Assembly: GCA_910587195.1 (NCBI GenBank)
Contig: CAJUKL010000052.1
Coordinates: forward strand, 1 to 15,460
Length of the DNA stretch: 15,460 nt
Reading direction: 5' to 3'
Source of the DNA: an uncultured Clostridia bacterium
GTDB lineage: Bacteria > Bacillota > Clostridia > Lachnospirales > Anaerotignaceae
Shown here one piece after another: positions 6,630-13,829 of the stretch; the first letter of the stretch is position 1; every line of letters begins with the position of its first letter. Under the pieces are notes generated by a model. It was not told the DNA's origin. It did not search any database and worked only from the letters and a program-made list of their open reading frames with translations. Made by a program: the position numbers and the translations under genes.

Positions 6630-7110
6630 AGACCGCAACATTGCAAAAGGTTGCAAGGTTGCAAAAAATAGAAAAATTTTGCGGTCTTGCGGTTTTAATA
6701 AGAAAATAGTAAGTAAGTATAAAAATTATATATTTTTAAAATATTTTTTATTATTATTAACAAGAGTTTTGATTTTTAATATAAAAAATATATAAATTAT
6801 ATAAAAAAATATTTACTGATATTTATGAAATATTATATTCTGAAAAAGGAAGACCGCAAGATTGCAAGATATAGAGATTTTGCGGTCTTGCGGACTTGAT
6901 TAAAAGACAGATAAACCAATGTAAAAAATGTATATATTTTACAAGTGTTTTTCACTATTATTAATAAGAAATTTGATAAATAGATGTAGAAAGTATATAT
7001 ATTATATAAATACTTTTTATTAGTGTTTAACAAATTATTGGAAGAATTGCTATAGAGGGAAGACCGCAAAATTACTATAAAATTTTGCGGTCTTGCATTG
7101 CGGACTTGAT
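6629..7110 (+). repeat. Tandem ~215-base units bounded by hairpins; candidate replication origin
   Basis: Three copies of an inverted repeat occur: aagaccgcaa at 6629, 6850 and 7060, each paired with ttgcggtctt at 6679-6688, 6880-6889 and 7085-7094 (14 paired bases in the third). Left arms are 221 and 210 bases apart. Right arms continue as ttgcggacttgat in copies 2 and 3. The AT-rich spacers are themselves related: both contain an (A)n-TATATATTTT-like stretch, then tattattaa(c/t)aag and later a TATATA...ATTATATAAA-like stretch. Copy 1 also holds three TTGCAA motifs at 6641-6664. The array begins at the last codon of the RepA-like gene. Hairpins, iteron-like GC motifs and AT-rich spacers next to a helicase gene fit an origin; a regulatory RNA or a protein-binding array are alternatives. 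Confidence 0.7.
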
Positions 7111-7131
7111 GAAAGAAAGGAATGAATTAAT

Positions 7132-7365
7132 ATGAAAAACGTACAGATTTCACATGAACTTTTTATGACGCTTATAAAATATTTCTTTTTTAAAAAAGAA
7201 AATTTATTTTCGGAAATACAAAGAGGATTGGAACAAAAATTAGATGCTTTAGTAGCAAGAGAATTATACACAAAATATAAAACAGCGCCTACTGAAGAAG
7301 AAAAAGAAAAAGCAAGACAAGAGTATTTAGATAGAAAGGGAATACATTCTAGCTTTCGCTGGTAA
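7132..7365 (+). CDS. Conserved small protein of clostridial mobile elements
   Basis: A 77-residue soluble protein: an aromatic/basic N-terminal part (FMTLIKYFFFKKENLFSE), then a highly charged helical part (QRGLEQKLDALVARELYTKY) and a tail with TEEEKEKARQEYLDRKGIHS and a terminal SFRW. From memory, near-identical small proteins with the YKTAPTEEE...ARQEYLDR pattern occur widely on clostridial conjugative or mobilisable elements and are sometimes mislabelled complexin-2. The function is unknown. An AAAGGAATG-type ribosome site lies upstream and the gene follows directly on the hairpin repeat array. A strong hairpin terminator follows 24 bases after the stop. Presence in this gene set supports a mobilisable-element origin. 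Confidence 0.7.
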   Translation: MKNVQISHELFMTLIKYFFFKKENLFSEIQRGLEQKLDALVARELYTKYKTAPTEEEKEKARQEYLDRKGIHSSFRW

Positions 7366-7389
7366 TGCTTTTCCTTTGATAACCAATGA

Positions 7390-7416
7390 CAGAAACGTGA
7401 CACGTTTCTGTTTTTT
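7390..7416 (+). terminator. Rho-independent terminator after the small protein gene
   Basis: Perfect 10-base arms cagaaacgtg (7390-7399) and cacgtttctg (7401-7410) are followed directly by six T. It ends the RepA-like/small-protein transcript. Confidence 0.85.
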
Positions 7417-7618
7417 GGTTGACAAGGAGAAATTGCATTTTTAAGTACAAAAAGCAGTAATTTGGAACGGATATATGTAACTGATATTTGAAAACTTTGT
7501 ATGTACAACGTTTTTAGGAATGAATATAAATAGTCAATAAAATGAAAATAGTCTTCAGCAGTGCTGTTATTACAATACTCAAAAATAAAATATATGGCAT
7601 TTTTTTATATAAATAATA

Positions 7619-7686
7619 TTCTTTCTTAGTAGCAAAAAAGAAGTGGAAAAAATTTTTCTTTTCAGCTACTAAGAAGGAATTTTTTT
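7619..7686 (+). terminator. Long hairpin with T-tract in the intergenic region
   Basis: ttctttcttagtagc (7619-7633) pairs with gctactaagaaggaa (7665-7679), one G-U, and seven T follow at 7680-7686. An inner gaaaaaatttttc dyad extends the structure. No gene ends nearby: the last stop is 250 bases upstream and another terminator intervenes. It may therefore end an unrecognised RNA transcribed from 7420-7620, or be a remnant of a deleted gene. I see no gene in 7417-7937. Confidence 0.6.
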
Positions 7687-7937
7687 GCAAAATTTACATG
7701 AAAATAGTTTTATTTTTTAATAATACTATTATTTTATAGTATTAAAAAGAGAAGAAAAAACTTTTCTAAATTTTCTATTTTAAGCTGTTAGTTAAGAAAA
7801 ATTTTTTTACAAAATTTTAAGAATGTAAGAAATTTTTTGATTAAAAATTTTATCAAAAATGGTTTTATTTTTAATAGTAAATTTTATATATAGTACAATA
7901 AAAATGACATTCCAAAAAAAGGAAAAGCCATGCCGAA

Positions 7938-8043
7938 GGTGTTTTGTAAATTTTAAAAAAATTTACATTTGGGGTTTGGGGGAACACCAACAAGCGTGGA
8001 ATGGGATATCCCTTTCCCCTGCTTGCACTCGGTGCAGATACCC
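7938..8043. other. GC-richer nested-hairpin block, candidate oriT
   Basis: In an otherwise AT-rich 850-base gap this block contains, in order: an outer pair ggtgtt (7938-7943)/aacacc (7983-7988) enclosing a perfect hairpin gtaaatttt-aaa-aaaatttac (7946-7966); the tract ggggtttggggg (7971-7982) just before aacaccaacaagcg; the palindrome gggatatccc (8004-8013); and the hairpin tgcac-tcg-gtgca (8024-8036). Inverted repeats next to a G-rich tract resemble nick regions of mobilisable Gram-positive elements (general knowledge). No relaxase gene is in the window. Promoter leader or IS end are alternatives. Confidence 0.35.
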
Positions 8044-8213
8044 TTTTGTATACAATTTTCTATGATTTCTAATTATTTCCTAATTTAAAAATTGACACTG
8101 AAAAAATTATTTTTTATTTTCCACTTTCAAAATTATTTTGATTGAAAAAAGATTTTGCTTAATGACAAAATATGATATACTACTGTATAGTAATTTTATA
8201 TGGAGGAGATTGC

Positions 8214-8915
8214 ATGACGGATGCAGAACAAAGAGTAGCAGCAAAACAATTTGTCAAGGATTGGAGTGGCAAAGGTTATGAAAAGGGAGAAAGCCAACCG
8301 TTTTGGCTTGCTTTATTAAGAAATGTATATGGTGTAGAGCAGCCTGAAAAATTCATTACATTTGAGGAGCAAGTACATCTTGACCATACCAGTTTTATAG
8401 ATGGATTTATACCAGCGACGCATGTTTTGATTGAGCAAAAAGGCTTAGGGAAAGATTTAAACAAGCCCATCAAGCAATCCGATGGAACGCTTTTGACACC
8501 ATTTCAGCAGGCAAAGAGATATTCTGCAAAGTTGCCTTATTCTGAACGTCCACGCTGGATAGTAACTTGCAACTTTAAAGAATTTTATATTTATGATATG
8601 GAACGTCCAACAGGCGAACCAGAGATTGTACTTTTAGAAAATTTAGTAACAGAGTACTACAGACTGCAATTTTTGGTAGATACTGGCGACGAAAATATTA
8701 AAAAGGAAATGGAAATTTCATTACAGGCGGGAGAAATTGTCGGTACGCTTTATGACGTTTTTTTAAAAGAATACAAAGACCCAGATGACACTGAAACGCT
8801 TAAAAATTTGAATGCTCTTTGTGTTCGATTGGTATTTTGTTTGTATGCAGAAGATGCAGGCATTTTTGGCAGCCATAAGATGTTTCATAATTATTTAAAA
8901 GGCTATTCTTTATAG
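8214..8915 (+). pseudogene. MmeI-like type IIG/IIL restriction-modification enzyme, N-terminal fragment
   Basis: The 233 codons match the start of single-chain restriction-methylation enzymes of the MmeI/YeeA type. The N-terminal PD-(D/E)xK nuclease domain has D63 (SFIDGF), E74 and K76 (LIEQKG). The start of the helical connector follows (LCVRLVFCLYAEDAGIFGSH, about 203-222). Full proteins have ~900 residues or more, with an N6-adenine methyltransferase and a target-recognition domain; both are missing. The frame ends with TAG at 8913-8915, immediately before the inverted repeat of an insertion sequence at 8916, so the gene was cut by IS insertion. Beyond the IS there is no continuation. The start is ATG 8214 with GGAGGA at 8202-8207; an upstream ATG at 8172 lacks a ribosome site. 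Without methylase and specificity domains the product should not act as a restriction system. Confidence 0.85.
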
Positions 8916-10098
8916 CACGGAAATCAATTTTTAAAAAAGTATACAAAAATAAGGATTAGTGTTAAAATATAAATATGGATAGATTAATAGAACTTTTTGA
9001 AGAATTAGAAACGACAAAAGAATATGATGGATATTTTTGTAGTGTTGCGGAAGCAATGACCATAATCATGCTAGGAAGTATTTGCGGATTGAAAAATGTA
9101 AGCCAGATACATCAATGGGCATCAAATGAAAAAATAAAGGAGTTTTTAAAGGAGAAATTTCAAATAAAAAGAGTGCCTTGTTATTACTGGTTATTGTGCC
9201 TGCTTAAACTTGTAAAGCCTGACTCGCTCAATAAATGTTTCATAAAATGGATGGAAAGTATACTGCCAAAGGAATCGAAAAACTTTACTATTGCGTTAGA
9301 TGGCAAAACAATCCGTTCTACAACAAAAATGGATTGTTATAAAACTTCTCTGCACATAGTAAGCGCATATCTTTCAGAATTAGGTATGACATTTGCACAA
9401 AAAAGCGTAAGTGATAAAAGCAATGAAATACCAGCAGTACAGGAATTATTAAATGAACTGAATATAAAAGGCTGTATGGTTGTTGCTGATGATCTTCATT
9501 GTCAAAAAGAAACTGCTGAGATTGTTATAAAAGGGAAGGCTGATTATTTGTTATGTGTCAAAGAGAATCAGCCAAATTTAAAAAAAGAGATAGAAGATTA
9601 TATAAAAGATAAAACTCTTCAGAAATCAATGAATGTAATATCAAAAACGGAGAAAAACAGAGAAAGGAAAGAAAGACGAACAGCATATACTACAAATGAT
9701 ATAAAATGGCTTGAAAATCGTAAAGATTGGTCAGGTCTTGTTTGTATTGGAGCAATCCACACGGAATTTGAAAGCAAAAAAGGGAAAACATCACAATGGC
9801 ATTATTATATATCAAGCAGGTTTTTAACAGCGGAAGAACTTCTTTATCATGCAAGAAAGGAATGGTCTGTTGAAACAATGCATTGGCTTTTAGATGTTCA
9901 TTTTGAAGAAGATTTTTGCCGTGCTGAAGATAAGAATGTACAGCAAAATCTTAATATGCTCAGAAAACTTGCTCTTAATATGATCAAACAATATAAGTCA
10001 ACAACCAAATCAAAAAAAGCAATTTCCAAAATTATGTTTGACTGTTTGCTTGATTGTACATCTTTACTAAATCTCATATATGAAAATTGATTTCCGTG
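8916..10098 (+). mobile_element. Complete ISAs1-family insertion sequence
   Basis: The 1183-base element is bounded by perfect 16-base terminal inverted repeats: cacggaaatcaatttt at 8916-8931 and aaaattgatttccgtg at 10083-10098. It holds one transposase gene. The flanking bases (ctttatag left, aattgata right) do not match, so the 8-10 base target duplication usual for this family is absent. With the lost 3' part of the interrupted MmeI-like gene, this points to an IS-adjacent deletion or recombination between two copies. Confidence 0.9.
8975..10090 (+). CDS. ISAs1-family DDE transposase
   Basis: The 371-residue length is typical of ISAs1 (H-repeat type) transposases. An N-terminal DDE_Tnp_1-associated domain (EELETTKEYDGYFCSVAEAM, then MLGSICGLKNVSQIHQWA) is followed by the catalytic core. 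D109 is in IALDGKTIRS, the second Asp is in VVADDLHCQKETA (172/173), and E300 is in EWSVETMHWLLDVHFEED. Family members usually read DALHTQ at the second site; here it is DDLHCQ, leaving two candidate Asp. The frame is intact and the last codon overlaps the right terminal repeat (stop at 10088-10090). No strong ribosome site precedes the ATG, which is common for IS transposases kept at low level. It probably remains active. Confidence 0.93.
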   Translation: MDRLIELFEELETTKEYDGYFCSVAEAMTIIMLGSICGLKNVSQIHQWASNEKIKEFLKEKFQIKRVPCYYWLLCLLKLVKPDSLNKCFIKWMESILPKESKNFTIALDGKTIRSTTKMDCYKTSLHIVSAYLSELGMTFAQKSVSDKSNEIPAVQELLNELNIKGCMVVADDLHCQKETAEIVIKGKADYLLCVKENQPNLKKEIEDYIKDKTLQKSMNVISKTEKNRERKERRTAYTTNDIKWLENRKDWSGLVCIGAIHTEFESKKGKTSQWHYYISSRFLTAEELLYHARKEWSVETMHWLLDVHFEEDFCRAEDKNVQQNLNMLRKLALNMIKQYKSTTKSKKAISKIMFDCLLDCTSLLNLIYEN

Positions 10099-10116
10099 AA
10101 TTGATATAAAAATATA

Positions 10117-10145
10117 TTGACACCAAATAAAATGTTATATATTAT
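10117..10145 (+). promoter_or_regulatory. Strong sigma-A-type promoter of the radical SAM operon
   Basis: TTGACA at 10117-10122, a 17-base spacer, then TATTAT at 10140-10145. It lies 19 bases outside the right IS end, so it belongs to the flank rather than to the IS. It is the only good promoter seen before the five-gene cluster. Confidence 0.65.
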
Positions 10146-10290
10146 AGAAAATAAGAAGTGTTTTAGATATAGGCTGTATCGAAGAAATAAATGTAAATAA
10201 AGGAGGAATTTTTTCTCTATTATTTTAGAAGTTTTATTAAATATTGAGTTTGAACGCTGGAGTATAAAAATTTAGCAATGGAAGGATTTT
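10146..10290 (+). other. Leader region of the radical SAM operon with an orphan ribosome site
   Basis: About 145 bases of untranslated leader. AAAGGAGG at 10199-10206 is a near-perfect Shine-Dalgarno sequence, but no ATG, GTG or TTG opens a frame at usable distance; the next codons lead to stops. A six-codon frame (MEGFFV) starts at 10278. No precursor-peptide gene is visible here. The region may be a decayed small gene or a regulatory leader. Confidence 0.35.
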
Positions 10291-11280
10291 TTGTATAAAG
10301 GTTTACTAAAATATATTAGAGAAAATATAAATATGAAAAAAGATACAAAAAGTAAAATAGAAATTCATTTGCACACAAACGACAATTGCAACCTAAAATG
10401 TATTCATTGCTATAATAGCAGTGGAGAAAAGAATGCTTGCAGGATACCAAATGTTAATCGAATATTGGAATTAATTCAATATTTTTGTACAGAATATGAT
10501 GCAGAAATTCATCTTGAAGGAGGAGAAATTTTTCTTAGACCAGAGTTATTTTTTGAAATGAATTATCTTCCTATAGAAATACTTCAGTGTATTACGATTA
10601 CAACAAATGGGACTATTTGTATTGAACAACCAGAAATTATTAATATGCTTAGAAAAATATATGCACTTAGAATATCAGTGGAAGGTCATACGAACAAGCA
10701 GCAGAGTTTTGTGCGAGGTATCCCCTTGGAAAATGTTATAAATCATGCGTTGTTTTATAAAAAAAAGAAAATTCCAATATGGATACGTATAACTATGACC
10801 TGTCAAAATTGGGAACATTTATTGGATGAAACACTACCATATTATATTAATTTAGGTTTTTTGAACTTTCAAATTTATGAGTTTCAAGCTGTTGGAAGGG
10901 GTAAATACAATATAGATAAGTTGGCTGTAAATGATGATATATTTGTTTTATTTTTAGAAAAATTGAAAATTTGGAGAAGTTTTTATGGAAAGGTTGGTTT
11001 ACATTTAAAATTTATGTTTTCGAGCATAAGGCAAGAATTAATCTGTTCTTATAAAGAGCAACTGGAACAAAATAACTTGAAGGTAGAGAATATTTCAAAG
11101 GGCAATGGTCTGAGTATTCATGCGGATGGTTCTGTCTATCTTTGTGCTTGGGATAATGAAGAAAATCATTGTATATTGAATGTTTATGAAGAAGATTTCA
11201 GCCAGACAACACTTCAATTAAGGCAAATGAATTTAACACATAAATGCAATCATTGTTCAACAATATGTATTACATATTAA
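10291..11280 (+). CDS. Radical SAM protein with SPASM/Twitch-like C-terminus
   Basis: The 4Fe-4S/SAM motif CNLKCIHCY gives C33, C37 and C40, followed by the SAM-binding LEGGEIFLRPE (75-85). The C-terminus has HADGSVYLC (C285), then CNHCSTIC (C319, C322, C326), and an upstream C252. This is the cysteine pattern of a SPASM or Twitch auxiliary cluster. Such enzymes modify peptides (sactionine, epimerase and similar maturases), sugars (BtrN dehydrogenase) or amino-acid derivatives. At 329 residues it is short for a peptide maturase, lacks an obvious RRE domain, and no precursor peptide lies beside it, so a small-molecule or carrier-bound substrate is plausible. The start is TTG 10291 with AAGGA four bases before; ATG 10333 (315 residues) is an alternative with a weaker ribosome site. 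It leads a five-gene operon. Confidence 0.85.
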   Translation: MYKGLLKYIRENINMKKDTKSKIEIHLHTNDNCNLKCIHCYNSSGEKNACRIPNVNRILELIQYFCTEYDAEIHLEGGEIFLRPELFFEMNYLPIEILQCITITTNGTICIEQPEIINMLRKIYALRISVEGHTNKQQSFVRGIPLENVINHALFYKKKKIPIWIRITMTCQNWEHLLDETLPYYINLGFLNFQIYEFQAVGRGKYNIDKLAVNDDIFVLFLEKLKIWRSFYGKVGLHLKFMFSSIRQELICSYKEQLEQNNLKVENISKGNGLSIHADGSVYLCAWDNEENHCILNVYEEDFSQTTLQLRQMNLTHKCNHCSTICITY

Positions 11281-11312
11281 TGAAATGGGGATTACAAAGG
11301 TAGGAGAAAAGT

Positions 11313-12218
11313 ATGCTAAAGGAATACTATGAGTATGGTATTGGAAATACTCCAATTATCGAATTACCAAAAATAAGTGGAAATCGTATTATATTGAAAC
11401 TGGAGATGGAAAATTTTTTGAAAAGCATAAAAGCTAGGACTGCTTATTGGATGATCAAAAATTTGCCTCCTTATGTTAAAGATAAAACAATTGTGGAATC
11501 TAGTTCAGGCAATTTAGGGTATGCATTAGGTTATTTCTGTAAAGAAAATAATTTTAGATTTTTATGCTTGATAGATAAATCCATTACTGAACAAAAGAAG
11601 AACCGTTTGATTGAGGCAGGAATTGAATATATATGTGTAAAGCAAGAAGACGATTATGACTTGCGTACTTCTCGAATCCGTCAAGCAAATCGTATGATGG
11701 AGAGTGGTCAATATTATTGGGTAAATCAATATGATAATCTTTATGGAATTATGGCACATGAACAGACGACAGGACCAGAAATTTGGAAACAAACAGAAGG
11801 TAAGATTACCCATTGCGTTTGCTCAATGGGATCTGGAGGTACAATCATTGGAACCGGAAAGTATTTAAAAAGAATGTCAGAAACAATAAAAATTGTGGGA
11901 GTTGAACCATTTGGATCTACAATTTATGGGACAATTGATGCTTCGTATATTAATGCAGGAACAGGACTTTATGGGAAGCCTGGAAATATTGCTCGCAATA
12001 GTTCTATTATAGACGAAAGTTTTATAATTGAGGACAGAAACTCCATTTATTATGCAAAAGAGTTACAGACTAAGTTTGGACTAAATGTAGGTATTTCCAC
12101 TGGAATGGCATATGCAGCAGCACTACAGATAGCAGAAAAAGATCAAAACGCAGTGATTTTGGTGGTAGCACCTGATGGAGGAGATTGTTATGAGGAATAT
12201 TTCACAAACTTTGTGTAA
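11313..12218 (+). CDS. PLP-dependent cysteine-synthase-family enzyme, SbnA-like
   Basis: A 301-residue fold-type II PLP enzyme. PLP Lys is K40 in LKSIKARTA (family form N.TGS.K.R.A), the substrate-carboxylate loop is ESSSGNLG (62-69), the phosphate-binding loop GSGGTIIGTG is at 173-182, and S262 in GISTGMA contacts the cofactor ring. The ESSSGNLG variant is more like SbnA (2,3-diaminopropionate pathway of staphyloferrin B) and related beta-replacing enzymes than housekeeping CysK. The probable reaction is beta-elimination of an activated serine (O-phospho- or O-acetyl-) and addition of an S or N nucleophile, giving a beta-substituted alanine for the pathway. No SbnB-type dehydrogenase is in the window. 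AGGAGA precedes the ATG; the gap to the upstream gene is 32 bases, and its 3' end overlaps the next gene. Confidence 0.85.
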   Translation: MLKEYYEYGIGNTPIIELPKISGNRIILKLEMENFLKSIKARTAYWMIKNLPPYVKDKTIVESSSGNLGYALGYFCKENNFRFLCLIDKSITEQKKNRLIEAGIEYICVKQEDDYDLRTSRIRQANRMMESGQYYWVNQYDNLYGIMAHEQTTGPEIWKQTEGKITHCVCSMGSGGTIIGTGKYLKRMSETIKIVGVEPFGSTIYGTIDASYINAGTGLYGKPGNIARNSSIIDESFIIEDRNSIYYAKELQTKFGLNVGISTGMAYAAALQIAEKDQNAVILVVAPDGGDCYEEYFTNFV

Positions 12219-12972
12219 AAAAAGAAATTTACAAAAAACTGCTTATGCTGGTATTGCTAAGTACTATGATCAATGGTGTAGTGGTGATCCCTTTTATGAA
12301 CAAACAAAAGAATTTTATATGCGTGTTCTTCCTACGAAAGAAGGTCCTTTTTTAGAATTAGGAGTCGGAACAGGACGATTAGCGCGTCTATTGGTACAAC
12401 ATCATGAGGTGGAAGTTACGGGAGTTGATATTTGTGAAGAAATGCTTGCTATATGTGAGGCGGCATATCAACAACAGAAAGAAGTAGGTTGTTTAGGAAC
12501 ATTATTTTTAAAACAGGGTGATATGACAGAACTGCAATGTTTTGAACAATTTGGTACAATATATTTACCTTTTCGAACAGTAGGACATCTTTTGAATGAA
12601 AAGCAAATAGAAGCGATGTTTCAAGGTGTTTATCGTGCTTTAAAACCTGGTGGACTCTTCTTATTGGATCATTATATATTTAATAGAGAATGGGCTGAGC
12701 AGCATAATGATATAGATATATTAATGTATTCTGACAAATCAGTTCAAATTCAAGATCACTATATTTATCATTTTGAAAAAGGCTATATGGACTCTTTTAT
12801 TAAGGTTAATGGTATAATAGTAGATCAATTTCAATTTCGTTGGTATTCTAAGGATTATATTGAAAGTATTGCAAAAAAAGAAGGTTTTTTTTTGGAAGCA
12901 CTTATAGGTGAATTTAATGGCTCTGTTTGGAATGAACAATCTAGCAATCAAATATGGTTTTGGAGGAAGTAG
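12190..12972 (+). CDS. Class I SAM-dependent methyltransferase
   Basis: A 260-residue Rossmann-fold methyltransferase with motif I ELGVGTGRLARLL at 56-68, the acidic ribose-binding D80 (VTGVDICEEML), motif III-like GDM at 110-112, and ALKPGGLFLLDHY (150-162). It resembles small-molecule or ubiquinone/menaquinone-type C/N/O-methyltransferases rather than DNA methylases. ATG 12190 is chosen over ATG 12175 because GGAGGAG at 12177-12183 sits six bases ahead. This places the start inside the PLP enzyme's end (29-base overlap), implying translational coupling. The C-terminal half (FNGSVWNEQSSNQIWFWRK) is typical of the type. The substrate is unknown, probably the operon's intermediate. Confidence 0.88.
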   Translation: MRNISQTLCKKRNLQKTAYAGIAKYYDQWCSGDPFYEQTKEFYMRVLPTKEGPFLELGVGTGRLARLLVQHHEVEVTGVDICEEMLAICEAAYQQQKEVGCLGTLFLKQGDMTELQCFEQFGTIYLPFRTVGHLLNEKQIEAMFQGVYRALKPGGLFLLDHYIFNREWAEQHNDIDILMYSDKSVQIQDHYIYHFEKGYMDSFIKVNGIIVDQFQFRWYSKDYIESIAKKEGFFLEALIGEFNGSVWNEQSSNQIWFWRK

Positions 12973-12974
12973 CA

Positions 12975-13829
12975 TTGTGTATATATGTAGGAAAAAGTAT
13001 TGATACCTTTGAAGATGTATGGAATATGTGGATGAAATGTGCAGGTGTGTTGCAGTATACTCATGCAGATGTTTTAAGCTTTAGATGTTTTGCTTTCTCT
13101 TACGATGGAGACGTTAGAAGATGGTTTTCTCCTATACAAACTATTGATAAAGCGATTGTAGAACTATGTATTAATCTTGGAATTGAAAAAATGTGTTCAA
13201 TTATTCCAGCAGTTGAATGGAGTAAACAAATGCCAGAATTGAAATGGCCTGTTTTATTAACGGATGTTTACTTAGATATACAGGGAGCTTCTGCAAGAGA
13301 AAAATTTTATAGTGGTAATAGTTCGTTTTCATTGCTTTTTATGCATCATAATAAAAAACAAATGTTTTGTTCATCTTCTGGTATTCCATTTATGGAAATA
13401 TCAAAAGAACAAGTCAAAGAAAGTCTTTCTAAATCAAATGGTTTTGTGATAGTAAGAAATATGCCATTAAAAATACAAATGTCTTCTGCTAGAGAGATAT
13501 TATATAAGGGAATACAATGGAGAAAAAGTGTCATTTACGATGAATATAATTTGGAACAGTTGTGCTTAGAGAATTTTAGAAAAGTTCAGAATAGAAAAGT
13601 GCAATTATCCCTTCAATATGGATTGATGAATTATCAAATTCAACTAAGTAAAATTGTTCGTTTTTGTGCGCAGGAGTTAAAAATTTCTAATTGTATAATA
13701 GAAAAATTAAATCATATTCTTTTAAAGATTTTTCAAGTAAACAGAAGTTGTATATATGAAGAGATTATGCAGATAGAAAAAGAGTTCTGGATGGAAATAG
13801 AAAAGATAGAGGAGAACTGTCATGTTTAA
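12975..13829 (+). CDS. Unrecognised biosynthetic protein, weakly BtrH/C39-like
   Basis: I do not firmly recognise this ~284-residue protein. The central part (WPVLLTDVYLD, then ~25 residues later FSLLFMHHNKKQMFCS and ISKEQVKESL) resembles the layout of BtrH N-terminal or C39-like domains, in which a bound-substrate Asp strand is followed by a His strand and a control helix. BtrH is the acyltransferase of butirosin synthesis that uses the product of a BtrK-type decarboxylase, and a decarboxylase of that fold is the next gene, so the parallel is suggestive. The last ~100 residues are helical and charged. TTG 12975 with GGAGGA at 12962-12967 is the best start; ATG 12954, overlapping the methyltransferase, lacks a ribosome site. 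It overlaps the next gene by 8 bases. Acyl transfer or peptide/amide formation is inference only. Confidence 0.5.
   Translation: MCIYVGKSIDTFEDVWNMWMKCAGVLQYTHADVLSFRCFAFSYDGDVRRWFSPIQTIDKAIVELCINLGIEKMCSIIPAVEWSKQMPELKWPVLLTDVYLDIQGASAREKFYSGNSSFSLLFMHHNKKQMFCSSSGIPFMEISKEQVKESLSKSNGFVIVRNMPLKIQMSSAREILYKGIQWRKSVIYDEYNLEQLCLENFRKVQNRKVQLSLQYGLMNYQIQLSKIVRFCAQELKISNCIIEKLNHILLKIFQVNRSCIYEEIMQIEKEFWMEIEKIEENCHV

Noticed and set aside
6629..7110. CRISPR array
   Set aside because: Only three repeats, spaced over 200 bases, with related rather than unique spacers and no cas genes.
7050..7508. 152-codon minus-strand open frame
   Set aside because: It overlaps the better-supported 77-aa gene at 7132-7365 and two hairpins, has no ribosome site and low-complexity composition.
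7859..8065. 68-codon plus-strand open frame
   Set aside because: It runs through the nested hairpin block, lacks a ribosome site and shows no protein-like pattern.
8092..8120. Promoter TTGACA with TATTTT for the MmeI-like gene
   Set aside because: The -10 is poor and sits ~95 bases from the start codon; a second candidate (TTGCTT / TATACT at 8155-8181) has only a 15-base spacer. Neither is convincing.
8908..10106. Target-site duplication of the ISAs1-type element
   Set aside because: The eight bases on each side, ctttatag and aattgata, do not match.
10146..10290. RiPP precursor peptide gene for the radical SAM enzyme
   Set aside because: All three forward frames between promoter and radical SAM start close within a few codons; only a six-codon frame has a ribosome site.
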